From Prosopocoilus inquinatus (lineage: Eukaryota > Arthropoda > Insecta > Coleoptera > Lucanidae), in the NCBI GenBank assembly GCA_036172665.1, contig CM069870.1, positions 66,960,212 to 67,024,211 on the forward strand: a stretch of DNA of 64,000 nt, given 5' to 3'. Positions 59,901 to 64,000 of the stretch are shown here, in pieces (position 1 is the first letter of the stretch; every line of letters begins with the position of its first letter). Both the position numbers and the translations under genes were made by a program. A model generated the notes under the pieces. That model searched no databases. It was given only the letters and a program-made list of their open reading frames with translations, and had not been told where the DNA came from.

Positions 59901-61033
59901 TCAAGCACAAGGAGACATCGCCCCAGAGCCTCGAATCTACGTCAGGGTTACCTCCCCAACATCACGGAACACGTCGCTTCGAGATGTGGGACACCCCCTG
60001 CACTAAACATAGTCACGAATTCCCAGCTGTTCCCCTCCGTTCAGCCCATGTATGCACCGAGGTGGTCAAGTCAGTTACCCGAAGCTTATTTATCAAACAC
60101 AAATCACAATGGTAAGCTCATCTAAGAAACGTTTGAAGAATTGATTTGTTTTGAATGGTTTTGGAGTTCACCCTTTTCAAGTATTTAAAATGGTGATGAA
60201 GGCCGGTTTCTCAGTCATAGTTTAACTTTAATCTTCGATTAATTTCTTAGTGTGGTCCTATGGGAATAAACTGAAGATTAATGTTAAATTGTGACTGAGA
60301 AACCAGGCCTAAGAAGAACAACTTGTTTTGATTTTAGAGGTTGGTCGTTGGTCTGCGGAAACCGGATCCGACAACGAGTTCTGCCACAAGAACTCACCAA
60401 ATCCTCTCCCGAATCCGGATGTGACACCTGACACATGTCTGCCCCCGTTACAGTCTGATCAGTACATGGTCAGAACTCAATACGACACGCAATACTTAAC
60501 CAACTTAAAAAGCAACAAGAGCGATTACATGAGTAAGGTGATGGCTTCTCATGACAACATGAACTTTCAAGATTTTTCCGAAAGAATGTCGGACACGGAT
60601 GAGAAGCACCACATCAACGACAAGTACCTTTTTCCTTATACAGGTGAATCTTTTTGAATCGTTGTTACAGCGAAGCGAAGTTACAGCTTGTTTTGTTTTA
60701 CAGCCGAGGAAGATCATGTTACAACTCATAATAATTATGTGCATCCTTCTAGTCGAATCATGTCGCCTTTAACAAACGATGTTAACAACCCAGGTAAAAA
60801 AAAAAAATTATTTGACCATGCCCCATTGGAATCATTATTATTTGTTTTCTTAATCTTAAGGTATGGAGTATCATGGTTCTACGATTGGCTCGAGGATGGG
60901 GTCTAGGATGGGTTCGGTGCTTGGTTCCATCCACGGGTCAGTTTGCGGAAGCCTTAGGGGTTCGCCTTCACCTCTGATACCTCCAGTGTCCATGATGCAC
61001 ACGAGTCACACACACGCGGAGCCTGCTCAGTAA
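31500..61033 (+). CDS. stan: Starry night/flamingo (Celsr), seven-pass atypical cadherin; full 22-exon coding sequence
   Basis: The joined exons give 3271 residues (the fly protein is somewhat longer, about 3580). Visible order: signal peptide; N-terminal region with RRRR (143-146) and RVRR (283-286) furin-type sites; eight classical cadherin repeats (about 298-1158) plus a degenerate membrane-proximal one; EGF, laminin-G, EGF, laminin-G, EGF and laminin-EGF modules (about 1362-2093); hormone-receptor motif (GIWWPRTNFG); GAIN domain with GPS cleavage site HL|S (2589-2591); seven transmembrane helices (about 2619-2853); tail of about 415 residues. In the family, the protein makes homophilic bridges at adherens junctions and carries Frizzled and Van Gogh asymmetry for planar cell polarity. 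Start chosen at 31500 (A at -3); Met8 at 31521 is an alternative. Exons are: 31500-32998, 33062-33187, 33245-33731, 33819-33957, 34014-34300, 39122-40817, 40880-41005, 41057-42976, 46626-46825, 46891-47100, 47163-47349, 47408-48194, 54505-54649, 54708-54926, 54991-55211, 55276-55422, 55486-55774, 55830-56064, 59785-60111, 60338-60643, 60704-60793, 60861-61033. Confidence 0.95.
33062..33187 (+). CDS. stan: stan coding exon 2: cadherin 2/3 boundary
   Basis: Residues 500-542, containing the LDDNDNYP inter-repeat calcium motif. Acceptor AAATTAG, donor CAA|GTAAGT. The preceding intron is only 63 bp. Confidence 0.93.
33245..33731 (+). CDS. stan: stan coding exon 3: cadherin 3 and 4
   Basis: Residues 542-704, with ATDADQGNN, LDYE and KDVNDNAP motifs and a second LDRE. 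The acceptor TTTCTAAG is unusual (AAG) but is the only one that restores the cadherin frame. The donor is CAG|GTAAGA. The following intron has a (TTAC)n microsatellite at about 33758-33786. Confidence 0.92.
33819..33957 (+). CDS. stan: stan coding exon 4: end of cadherin 4
   Basis: Residues 705-751, ending the fourth repeat with QDVNDNNPVF and starting the fifth. Acceptor TTGCACAG, donor CTG|GTATGT, phase 1. Confidence 0.93.
34014..34300 (+). CDS. stan: stan coding exon 5: cadherin 5 (atypical linker)
   Basis: Residues 751-846. The repeat has ATDADED and LDYK, but its linker reads DANNFSP instead of DxNDNxP, so a calcium-ligand aspartate is replaced. Donor TAT|GTAAGT. The next intron (4.8 kb) contains a hAT element. 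Confidence 0.93.
34690..34830 (+). repeat. Hairpin-core interspersed repeat copy
   Basis: The core is ATATAGGCAACTGTATGTAC...GGATTTCCTATACTATGG, with a weakened pairing arm. The upstream flank GTCGCATAATCTGAGTGAAC matches the family. Confidence 0.6.
34933..37113 (-). mobile_element. hAT superfamily transposon, 2181 bp, 8-bp target duplication
   Basis: Flanked by identical CTTATCAC octamers (34925-34932 and 37114-37121). Terminal inverted repeats read TAAAGTCCGGATTTATATG at the left and TAGAGACCGGATTTATAAG (reverse complement) at the right. Inside, on the minus strand, is a damaged transposase gene. The intact target duplication suggests a relatively recent insertion, but the coding damage shows this copy no longer mobilises itself. 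It lies inside a stan intron in opposite orientation. Confidence 0.93.
35104..36644 (-). pseudogene. hAT transposase with BED-type zinc finger, inactivated
   Basis: Reading on the minus strand from ATG at 36644, a first exon of 37 codons (KVIFCNACSKQ, zinc-finger cysteines) ends at 36534 before GTAGAT. A second segment starts at about 36476, supplies the finger histidines (DQHLATNLH) and is interrupted by an in-frame TAG at 36455-36453 where relatives have Gln. A further one-base loss in the A run at 36248-36252 shifts the frame. Beyond it a 381-codon frame (36249-35104) is intact and shows VVDETTD (catalytic Asp), MVSDAAAYM, CMAHAMNRL, a TRWGTW box and the C-terminal CDVERSFSSYK dimerisation motif. 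At least two lesions make it a pseudogene. Confidence 0.9.
37200..38230 (+). repeat. Hairpin-core interspersed repeat cluster
   Basis: Cores lie at about 37268-37320, 37930-37980 and 38128-38192, with GAAATCAGGAAxAA and CATGTTATTAAAATTA-type flanks. The open frames at 37711-38163 reflect the repeat. Confidence 0.65.
38445..38665 (-). mobile_element. Hammerhead-bearing repeat, diverged single-arm copy
   Basis: The ribozyme arm (minus strand, 38451-38550) is followed by part of the tail (GGTCAAAAAGCGATCG). It matches the 58.7-kb and 63-kb copies with several substitutions and a short deletion at the outer end of stem I. Confidence 0.8.
38451..38550 (-). ncRNA. Type I hammerhead ribozyme (copy A)
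   Basis: On the minus strand: CTGAAGA core box, stem II AGCCC/GGGCT, GAAA, palindromic stem III ACAG/CTGT, then UA at the cleavage position (complement of 38477-38476) and stem I CAGAGGC. H17 is A here, which is allowed. Stem I has a U-to-C change relative to the other copies that turns a G-U wobble into G-C, supporting selection on pairing at some time. The 10.1-11.1 pair is A-U instead of the usual G-C. Confidence 0.65.
38848..39081. mobile_element. 234-bp MITE, AGGTGCTTTCTTTCGCT ends (copy 1)
   Basis: The 17-bp terminal inverted repeats AGGTGCTTTCTTTCGCT / AGCGAAAGAAAGCACCT are nearly perfect. A second copy in opposite orientation, about 90% identical by eye, is at 51048-51282. No coding. 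The target duplication is unresolved (TA or TTA). Confidence 0.85.
39122..40817 (+). CDS. stan: stan coding exon 6: cadherin 6-8, membrane-proximal cadherin, start of EGF
   Basis: Residues 847-1412. It contains three canonical repeats (RDVNDNYP, EDINDSPP, TDVNDNAP, each with LDRE or LDYE), then a degenerate cadherin-like domain. The exon ends in a Cys-rich EGF module (CVREPCLNYEECL ... CRCPIGFTG). Acceptor ATTTCAG; donor ACAG|GTTGCT is weak but restores the EGF frame. Confidence 0.93.
40880..41005 (+). CDS. stan: stan coding exon 7: EGF-like domain
   Basis: Residues 1412-1454, one EGF module (CYSTPCQNNGTCKL ... CICPPNFTG). Flanked by very short introns (62 and 51 bp). The donor is ACAG|GTAAGT. 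Confidence 0.93.
41057..42976 (+). CDS. stan: stan coding exon 8: EGF, two laminin-G domains, EGFs, laminin-EGF
   Basis: Residues 1454-2094. Laminin-G 1 spans about 1505-1690 (DGQWHTVTVSY), then an EGF (PCKNGGECVEGWAMFKCVCP). Laminin-G 2 spans about 1745-1915 (DGHWHHIEITW), followed by two EGF modules. The exon closes with a laminin-type EGF stretch (PCHCDTAAGYNPDCDKNTGQ, then CECYLTGSFSPQCDQETGQC). The order matches flamingo/Celsr. Donor GAAG|GTAAGT. Confidence 0.95.
43019..43142. mobile_element. Palindromic MITE, ~124 bp
   Basis: The ends GTGCGCGTTCAG...CTCAGCGGCTGAGTTG and (reverse complement) GGCGCGTTCAGCGGCTGAGT pair. Inner arms TAATTGGCTCA-type sequences also fold. Inserted 42 bp after a coding exon. 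Confidence 0.8.
43140..43470 (+). repeat. Hairpin-core interspersed repeat copy
   Basis: The core GTGCAAGCAACCATTG...CGGTTTGCCTATACTA lies at 43405-43455, preceded by GAAGACAGGAAGAATCG and the AAAATTAGGAAAATTGC flank of the family. Confidence 0.65.
43880..44420. repeat. Degenerate repeat with GCCATC words
   Basis: Four diverged units contain AGCGCCATCGATCGCCC, ACGCCATCCGTTCTCC, GTGCCATCTCCTGGCC and ACGCCATCTCTGAACC. Each is followed by AAAACxGTTTTACT-like sequence, at spacings of roughly 100-190 bp. The words resemble insect CTCF half-sites. Confidence 0.4.
44508..45178 (-). mobile_element. Possible transposon 5' region with exon-like segments
   Basis: The plus-strand end TAGCTACGCCACTG at 45165-45178 is a typical hAT terminus (CAGTGGCGTAGC on the minus strand). 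A CAGGGTGTAA end lies at 44508. On the minus strand there are three good donors (complements at about 44925-44940, 44838-44850 and 44725-44735), two preceded by TTTCAG acceptors. This resembles the spliced untranslated leader of an autonomous element. Matching target duplications were not found, so boundaries are uncertain. Confidence 0.35.
45500..46590. repeat. Pair of related segments (about 45640-45790 and 46470-46590)
   Basis: Both contain GGAAACTGTAATTGT, TATTTTTTGCTTTCAA, TAATTAGTG and AAAGCACTGCAA, followed by TAGTCGATTATCAG. They are diverged duplicates separated by other repeats. The minus frame at 46190-46510 is not a gene. Confidence 0.6.
45893..46065. mobile_element. MITE, ~173 bp, AAGCTACGTTTCxATGCATC ends
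   Basis: The left end TAAGCTACGTTTCCATGCAT and right end (reverse complement) TAAAGCTACGTTTCGATGCA continue into GTCGTGCGTCG arms. The centre contains TGCTGCGCTGCAGCA, itself a small palindrome. Confidence 0.8.
46626..46825 (+). CDS. stan: stan coding exon 9: hormone-receptor motif (HRM)
   Basis: Residues 2094-2160. CPRSSSMGIWWPRTNFG followed by NCPKGALGKASRSC and GGWQQPDLFNCTS is the HRM signature of adhesion GPCRs. Acceptor TTTTAG, donor CAG|GTATTG. Confidence 0.94.
46891..47100 (+). CDS. stan: stan coding exon 10: GAIN domain, subdomain A
   Basis: Residues 2161-2230, largely helical (LQLNTFVAIKLASDLHKATN, then LLRYESRVYGLNLTHSQ). Acceptor CTGCAG, donor AGC|GTAATT. Confidence 0.92.
47163..47349 (+). 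CDS. stan: stan coding exon 11: GAIN domain
   Basis: Residues 2231-2293 (NLVHSASAVLDSKYLEHWN). Acceptor ATTTAG, donor ATGA|GTAAGT, phase 1. Introns on both sides are about 60 bp. Confidence 0.92.
47408..48194 (+). CDS. stan: stan coding exon 12: GAIN domain, subdomain B
   Basis: Residues 2293-2555. It ends in the beta-rich part that carries the first GPS cysteine (NPQCVHW). RVKR at 2500-2503 is a furin-type site about 90 residues upstream of the GPS. Donor GGG|GTAAGT at 48195. Confidence 0.93.
48864..49072. mobile_element. 209-bp near-complete palindrome (MITE)
   Basis: CGCCCACAATAATTTTATAT at the left is matched by its reverse complement at the right. The arms continue through GATACGTATTTCGG.AGCTAAGCT and AAGTGCTTTTAAG-type sequence to a short centre. 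The whole element can fold into a single hairpin. Confidence 0.85.
50155..50310. mobile_element. MITE, GATTCATTGCTAGGC ends
   Basis: GATTCATTGCTAGGC at about 50157 and its exact reverse complement GCCTAGCAATGAATC at about 50289 flank about 120 bp of non-coding sequence. CGCG words in both arms extend the pairing. Confidence 0.75.
50315..50577. mobile_element. MITE, ~263 bp, long inverted ends
   Basis: GTGGGGTTTCTAGATTTGAT...AACATGTCGGAGAGGGTTCG at the left pairs over about 55 bases with the right end read in reverse (CTAGGGTTCCTAGATTTGAT...AACATGTCCGAGAAGGTTCG). It abuts the preceding MITE. Confidence 0.85.
51048..51282. mobile_element. 235-bp MITE, AGGTGCTTTCTTTCGCT ends (copy 2)
   Basis: Inverse orientation relative to 38848-39081, with only scattered differences. 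Flanked by TTAAA-like sequence on both sides. Confidence 0.85.
51471..54250. repeat. Satellite array, ~574-bp unit, five copies
   Basis: AAGAGTTCAAATACATTGTA starts each unit at 51471, 52043, 52617, 53191 (one mismatch) and 53754 (spacings 572, 574, 574, 563). Units 2 and 3 are nearly identical; the last is the most diverged and decays near 54250. Each unit contains AAAATGGCGGCAAAATATAA (one unit reads AAATTGGCGGC, the last AAAATGGTGGC) and an ACTTACC word that is a donor on the minus strand. It also has a minus frame of 86 codons that exists only because the unit is conserved. Confidence 0.95.
54505..54649 (+). CDS. stan: stan coding exon 13: GPS cleavage motif
   Basis: Residues 2555-2603. 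GYGEWSRVGC and VNCTCNHLSTVAVL complete the four-cysteine GPS; autoproteolysis in this family occurs between Leu2590 and Ser2591. The following STVAVLVDVV is the expected tethered-agonist strand. Acceptor TTTTTGTAG, donor GAA|GTAAAC. Confidence 0.94.
54708..54926 (+). CDS. stan: stan coding exon 14: TM1 and TM2
   Basis: Residues 2604-2676, with hydrophobic helices CFSVSLPLLLAAYLILALL and NLVLCVFLAELLYFVAL separated by the short basic loop RGAQTNSNTIRKN. Acceptor CTTGCAG, donor GAG|GTAAAG. Confidence 0.94.
54991..55211 (+). CDS. stan: stan coding exon 15: TM3 and TM4
   Basis: Residues 2677-2750. Cys2679 at the top of TM3 is the conserved disulfide partner of the second extracellular loop. LHYLWLGAFAWMFVDAMHLY (TM3) is followed by YCVGYVLPAIVVSLAVGV (TM4). 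Donor TT|GTATGT. Confidence 0.94.
55276..55422 (+). CDS. stan: stan coding exon 16: second extracellular loop and TM5
   Basis: Residues 2750-2799. The splice creates FCWVSLYE, giving Cys2751 of the conserved loop, then WSLVGPICLLVLFNLGILVF (TM5). Acceptor ATTACAG, donor AAG|GTAATT. Confidence 0.93.
55486..55774 (+). CDS. stan: stan coding exon 17: TM6, TM7 and start of tail
   Basis: Residues 2799-2895, with VSVVALPLLGATWILALLT (TM6) and LLSIAVLLHAGFSLGGYCFA (TM7), then the basic NQRVRQNLLRSLMRC. Acceptor TTTTTAG, donor TCT|GTACGC. Confidence 0.93.
55830..56064 (+). CDS. stan: stan coding exon 18: cytoplasmic tail
   Basis: Residues 2896-2974, Ser/Thr-rich (STSSTTSRSTTKTSSSPYRS), likely phosphorylated. 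The RSALAYHSSGLDP beginning matches the family tail. Acceptor ATTGCAG, donor GAAG|GTAACA. Confidence 0.92.
56100..58660 (+). repeat. Cluster of hairpin-core interspersed repeats
   Basis: Cores lie near 56390-56435, 56730-56775, 57000-57050, 57285-57335, 57465-57520, 57875 (partial) and 58330-58380. Spacings of roughly 180-470 bp suggest local amplification of a unit of about 285 bp with deletions. Flanks include TGTTATTAAAATTAA and GAAACCAGGAAGAATTGGA. Frames in this cluster are not genes. Confidence 0.75.
57084..57217. mobile_element. MITE, TTTCATAATCGAACTAAAGG ends
   Basis: The left end TTCATAATCGAACTAAAGGG pairs with the right end (reverse complement) TTTCATAATCGAACTAAAGG. Inner arms GACGTTAAAATAAAAGT / ACTTTTATTTTAAAGTC are also complementary. 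A single matching end is present near 1893. Confidence 0.8.
58683..58796 (-). ncRNA. Type I hammerhead ribozyme (copy B, minus)
   Basis: Same core as the plus copies, read on the minus strand. The predicted cleavage lies between the complements of 58721 and 58720. Head-to-head arrangement with the next copy means a read-through transcript could also pair the two arms into a long duplex, which would compete with ribozyme folding. Confidence 0.65.
58861..58974 (+). ncRNA. Type I hammerhead ribozyme (copy C, plus)
   Basis: C3-A9 is CTGAAGA at 58902-58908. Stem II is 58909-58913 with 58920-58924 (AGCCC/GGGCT). GAAA is at 58925-58928. Stem III is the loop-less palindrome ACAG/CTGT at 58928-58935. 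UC at 58935-58936 precedes the cut (58936|58937). Stem I pairs 58937-58943 with 58895-58901, then CTCG (58946-58949) with CGAG (58887-58890) beyond an internal loop, and extends imperfectly to the ends. All invariant core bases are present; 10.1-11.1 is A-U. Confidence 0.7.
59173..59286 (+). ncRNA. Type I hammerhead ribozyme (copy D, plus)
   Basis: Sequence-identical core to copy C, with the cut predicted at 59248|59249. The two cuts are 312 nt apart and would release a monomer from 58937 to 59248. Confidence 0.7.
59785..60111 (+). CDS. stan: stan coding exon 19: cytoplasmic tail
   Basis: Residues 2974-3083, with an acidic Ser-rich block SDSDSDGSEGRSLELASSHS followed by SDDDESS, a hallmark of flamingo/Celsr tails. 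Acceptor TTTCCAG, donor AATG|GTAAGC. Confidence 0.93.
60112..60337 (+). other. stan: stan intron 19 with a MITE at 60200-60309
   Basis: 226 bp, half of it a MITE with ends AGGCCGGTTTCTCAGTCA / (reverse complement) AGGCCTGGTTTCTCAGTCA. The MITE ends about 28 bp before the acceptor. Confidence 0.8.
60338..60643 (+). CDS. stan: stan coding exon 20: cytoplasmic tail
   Basis: Residues 3083-3185, polar with NEFCHKNSPNPLPNPDVTPD and YDTQYLTNLKSNKS. Acceptor GATTTTAG, donor ACAG|GTGAAT. Confidence 0.9.
60704..60793 (+). CDS. stan: stan coding exon 21: cytoplasmic tail
   Basis: Residues 3185-3215 (AEEDHVTTHNNYVHPSSRIM). Acceptor TTTTACAG, donor CCAG|GTAAAA. Exon is 90 nt, so it could be skipped without a frameshift. 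Confidence 0.88.
60861..61033 (+). CDS. stan: stan coding exon 22: C terminus
   Basis: Residues 3215-3271, Gly/Ser-rich (GSTIGSRMGSRMGSVLGS) then SPSPLIPPVSMMHTSHTH, ending AEPAQ with TAA at 61031. The stop overlaps a perfect donor, GTAAGT at 61030-61035, so an alternative end is possible (see findings). Acceptor AATCTTAAG. Confidence 0.88.
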
Positions 61034-62600
61034 GTCGCAATCAAATACCACTACGTTATCTTAAATTAATTAACGGACTGTAACACTCATGCTTTATTAA
61101 AAAAAATTAATAAATCTTATAGATGGTGTTGGGAATACGGTACTAACAAAAAATAGCTTAACCCCCGAGGCAAGGCTTGGTAAGACTGATTGCTGTGCAT
61201 CAAAGGAGAGTGGGTCTTAAGTTATTACAATTCTTCCAGGAAAGAAGAAGGAAATGAGGAGACGTCGGTTTAATATTGTCACAACTCACACGCTCATGAA
61301 AATGTTTGTTTTTTGAAAGAAAAAAAAACCTTGAAGACTGCGAATCGTAAAAGACACAGACGTTTTCGTTGGCCCTCTCGCCTTTTTGCCGTTTTCCAGG
61401 TTACTTTCGTTCATTGAAGGCAGCTAAGGGCAATGATGAACAGGGTCCGGCCATGTTTGTGCATCAGGGCCTGACTTTCTTTAATCGACGAAGTAACTCT
61501 CGCTGCACTTGATTGATTTAATTCAAGCCCCTGTAACAATTTGGCCTTACAAAAAAAAAAAAAATTGTATTGTTAAGATCTGATTTGCCGAGAAGTTCAT
61601 TGCGAACACCCTCGCTCCCATCTCATGTATTATATTTTTACAAGAAGTGTAATTGCCATAGATTAATTAATTAATTAATTAGGTTTATACGAAGTTAGTA
61701 ATTTAATTTAGCCATGGTACAAGACTTTATAATCATTCACGTATTTATATGTCGTCACACACATTCCATTGGAAACGAATGCTCATTTTTTTTTATTAAT
61801 TTTAAGTTACGTTGCGTTCATGCATTGTGTTTGTAAATATGTGTTGATGCAGTTTTGCCCTCCCCTCCTCGCCTCCAGTGTTGTGAATATCCCTTAAATG
61901 TTGAGCTTATTTTTAAATTTTTTTTGTTTTGGTGTAGCCATCAATAAATAATTTTGTTTTCAGTAAAAGAAAAAAATAAACTGGCACTAAACTAAACATG
62001 GTACTACTGCAGACTGAATCCCATTAAATAAAATAAATAAATAAATAAATAATTAAGGGCCGTTTTATGAACAACTACACCATGTTAAAAATAATTGTTC
62101 TCTTGCGCATCTATTTATTGCATATTTATGCTTGTCCTTTTGAAAAGTGATGGTGTTATTTTCTGTAGATATTTTTATACCTATCGTATAAGTCGTAGTT
62201 TTTTTCTTTTTTTTTTTAGCCGCAGTGAATAGTAGAATATTTTTACGAATCGATCCCAGTGCCTGAGCTTTTTGGATGAATTTTTTTTTGTATAAAAATC
62301 GAAAAAACGAAGGGTTATTAAAAAAAAGGATGAGATCTCAAGTTTACTATTATTTTAATTATTATTATTATTTGATTTTTCTGTTTTGTTTTAGCTTAGT
62401 TTGTAGTACTCTGTCTCCGTCTATGAACCGTACTTGTGTGTAACTTTAAGTTAAATAATGTATTTTTAATTATTATTGACTGTGCAATTTCACATTCCAT
62501 TTTTTTTTCTGTAATACTTTTTATTTTTGTACTTAGTGAATATTGTGATTTTTACATTAAATATTTATATCCGTTCAAAGTTTTTATTTAGGAAACCTTG
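61034..62600 (+). other. stan: 3' UTR of stan and candidate poly(A) signals
   Basis: T-rich unique sequence without repeats until about 62630. AATAAA occurs near 61942, 61974 and in the AAAT run at about 62025-62050. TGTAAATA at 61832-61839 is a Pumilio-type element. The transcript end cannot be fixed from sequence; the 61.94-62.05 kb signals are the likeliest. Confidence 0.6.
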
Positions 62601-62639
62601 AACAAAAGAAGCATTATTGTGGTAAGTAATGTGATTTTA

Positions 62640-62935
62640 AGTAACCTGGGCGACTTTTTTTTTAAATTACGACTTTACTAAAAGTGCAGATTTTTTCCTT
62701 GAAATTAGAGAAAAAGAAGGAAAATTGTTTTAACTATTAAAAAAATTAGGAAAATGCATAATATCAGTGAATCGAAAAAGATTCTTAGATCCTTTAGTAT
62801 AGGCCACCGTCTGAACGACCGACAATATCGGGTTGCCTATCTAAGGCTTGTTTTCTTTTTTTTACAGAGAAGTCAAATTTATCTTTTTAACAAACAGGCA
62901 CGTTATTAAAGTTAATTACTTATAATATTTAAATG
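62640..62935 (+). repeat. Hairpin-core interspersed repeat copy downstream of stan
   Basis: The core is TTAGTATAGGCCACCGTCTG...CGGGTTGCCTATCTAAGG (62797-62848). The flanks match the family, and the unit is cut by the hammerhead-bearing element at 62935. Confidence 0.7.
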
Positions 62936-63097
62936 ATGAACATATAAAATAGCGACATCTTACTATCGCTTTTTGACCTAACATTGCAGTAGGATAGACA
63001 AATTGAAGCGGGATTTGCTCCTAATGAGTCCCCCATGCAAGGCGGCCATGCTTGCTGTCAAAGCATAATGAAAGATTTTAGAAAAATTTTGTGCAAA

Positions 63098-63203
63098 TCG
63101 TTTTTGATTGCAGTGAGAACCTCGAGCAGCCTCTGGACAGCTGTTTCAGCCCTGCTTGGGGCTTCTTCAGCAGAAACGTAGCTCGACATTCCCACTGCAG
63201 ACC
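63098..63203 (-). ncRNA. Type I hammerhead ribozyme (copy E, minus)
   Basis: Core identical to copies B-D. The cut is predicted between the complements of 63136 and 63135. The outer stem I arm is shortened where the spacer ATTCTAA follows. Confidence 0.65.
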
Positions 63204-63232
63204 ATTCTAAATTTGCGAATAAATTGGGCAAG

Positions 63233-63346
63233 TCGTTTTTGGTCTGCAGTGGGAATGTCGAGCTACGTTTCTGCTGAAGAAGCCCCAAGCAGGGCTGAAA
63301 CAGCTGTCCAGAGGCTGCTCGAGGTTCTCACTGCAATCAAAAACGA
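63233..63346 (+). ncRNA. Type I hammerhead ribozyme (copy F, plus)
   Basis: All core elements as in copy C. The cut is predicted at 63308|63309. It has full-length stem I arms. Confidence 0.7.
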
Positions 63347-63364
63347 TTTGCACAAAAATTTTTC

Positions 63365-64000
63365 TATAATATTTAAAGTAAAATTAATAATTTTCCCCAT
63401 GAATACAAGTGGAAATTAAAAGAAAATAATTATAGATTATTAATTTTAGAACGTCTGTTATTTCTTTTCGGAAATCAGGAAGGATTGGCCAATTGTTTAA
63501 ACATTTAAAAATTAGGAAAGTGCATAATCTCTGTCAAGTGGGAACATTTTTAAAAGTTCCTTGACAGAAATTTATTTTTACCGTCTTTGTGTGTAGGAAA
63601 CCGCTCAAACGGCTGAGGTCATTGGGCTGCCTATACGAGGACCTTATTGTTGAAAGAAGTCTATTTTTTGACAAACTGACGTGGTATTAAAATTAATTGT
63701 TGATGATATTTAAAGGTAAATTAATACGGGGTTTCATTCACTGGGAAAAGTCAGGGAATTGAGAAAGGATTAACGTTAACATTAGGAAAAATTCGAGGAA
63801 TTTGCTTGTTTTAATCGAAAAGTCAGTGAAATTAATTGAAGAACTGGAAATTTGAATACAATTTTCTTTTCTAAAATTGGAAAAAATGGAAAATTATTTT
63901 AAATATTAAGAGAATTAATAGAATTGTTTGATTTGAAAAAGTGTATGACGTTTTTAACAAGAAGATTCGTGGGCCCTCAGTGTAGGCAACCATATAAACG
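63365..64000 (+). repeat. Hairpin-core interspersed repeats to the window end
   Basis: One core at 63585-63640 and a second cut by the window edge (GTGTAGGCAACCATATAAAC at 63980). Flanks GAAATCAGGAAGGATTGG and GACGTGGTATTAAAATTAAT are typical. Confidence 0.7.

Larger units (their letters stand above)
62935..63365. mobile_element. Hammerhead-bearing element, inverted dimer
   Basis: The tail in minus orientation (62935-63097), a minus ribozyme arm (63098-63203), a short spacer and a plus ribozyme arm (63233-63346) form one large foldback. The sequence interrupts a hairpin-core repeat unit, whose flank resumes at about 63366, so this element inserted later. Confidence 0.85.

Overview
The window is AT-rich insect-like genomic DNA. 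Genes have short introns with GT..AG ends, introns are packed with small inverted-repeat elements, and there is no bacterial operon structure. One large protein-coding gene dominates: the plus-strand orthologue of Drosophila starry night/flamingo (stan; Celsr in vertebrates), a seven-pass atypical cadherin and adhesion GPCR of planar cell polarity. I joined 22 coding exons from 31500 to 61033. Every junction has a plausible splice pair and keeps frame, and the sum is 9816 nt (3271 residues plus stop). The species cannot be fixed from the sequence; a holometabolous insect such as a beetle is a guess.

Layout. 1-823 is upstream sequence with a foldback element. 824-986 is a CpG-rich exon-like block with a strong donor, the best candidate for a 5' exon. 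987-31436 would then be a 30-kb first intron. It holds degenerate A-rich tandem repeats, two coding-like minisatellites, many hairpin MITEs, a 1359-bp hAT element with a perfect 8-bp target duplication, and several repeat-poor islands that may be regulatory. 31437-34300 encodes the signal peptide, N-terminal region and cadherin repeats 1-5. A 4.8-kb intron follows, carrying a second hAT element with a broken transposase. 39122-42976 encodes the remaining cadherin repeats and the EGF/laminin-G region. 46626-48194 encodes the hormone-receptor motif and most of the GAIN domain. A 6.3-kb intron holds a five-unit satellite of about 574 bp. 54505-56064 encodes the GPS cleavage site, the seven transmembrane helices and the start of the tail. 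59785-61033 encodes the rest of the cytoplasmic tail. A 3' UTR and more repeats fill the end.

The most striking non-genic signal is a repeat family at 38.4, 58.7-59.4 and 63 kb, with a tail fragment at 12.5 kb. Six of its arms fit the core of a type I hammerhead self-cleaving ribozyme: a CUGANGA box, a 5-bp stem II, GAAA, a minimal palindromic stem III, UH at the cleavage site, and a long stem I. Two plus-strand copies at 58.9 and 59.2 kb lie exactly 312 bp apart in a stan intron. That is the arrangement expected of a retrozyme or Penelope-associated element yielding a 312-nt monomer or circular RNA. A second family, present in about 20 copies, shares a hairpin core (AGGCAACC ... GGTTGCCT). 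Two of its members show paired changes in both arms.
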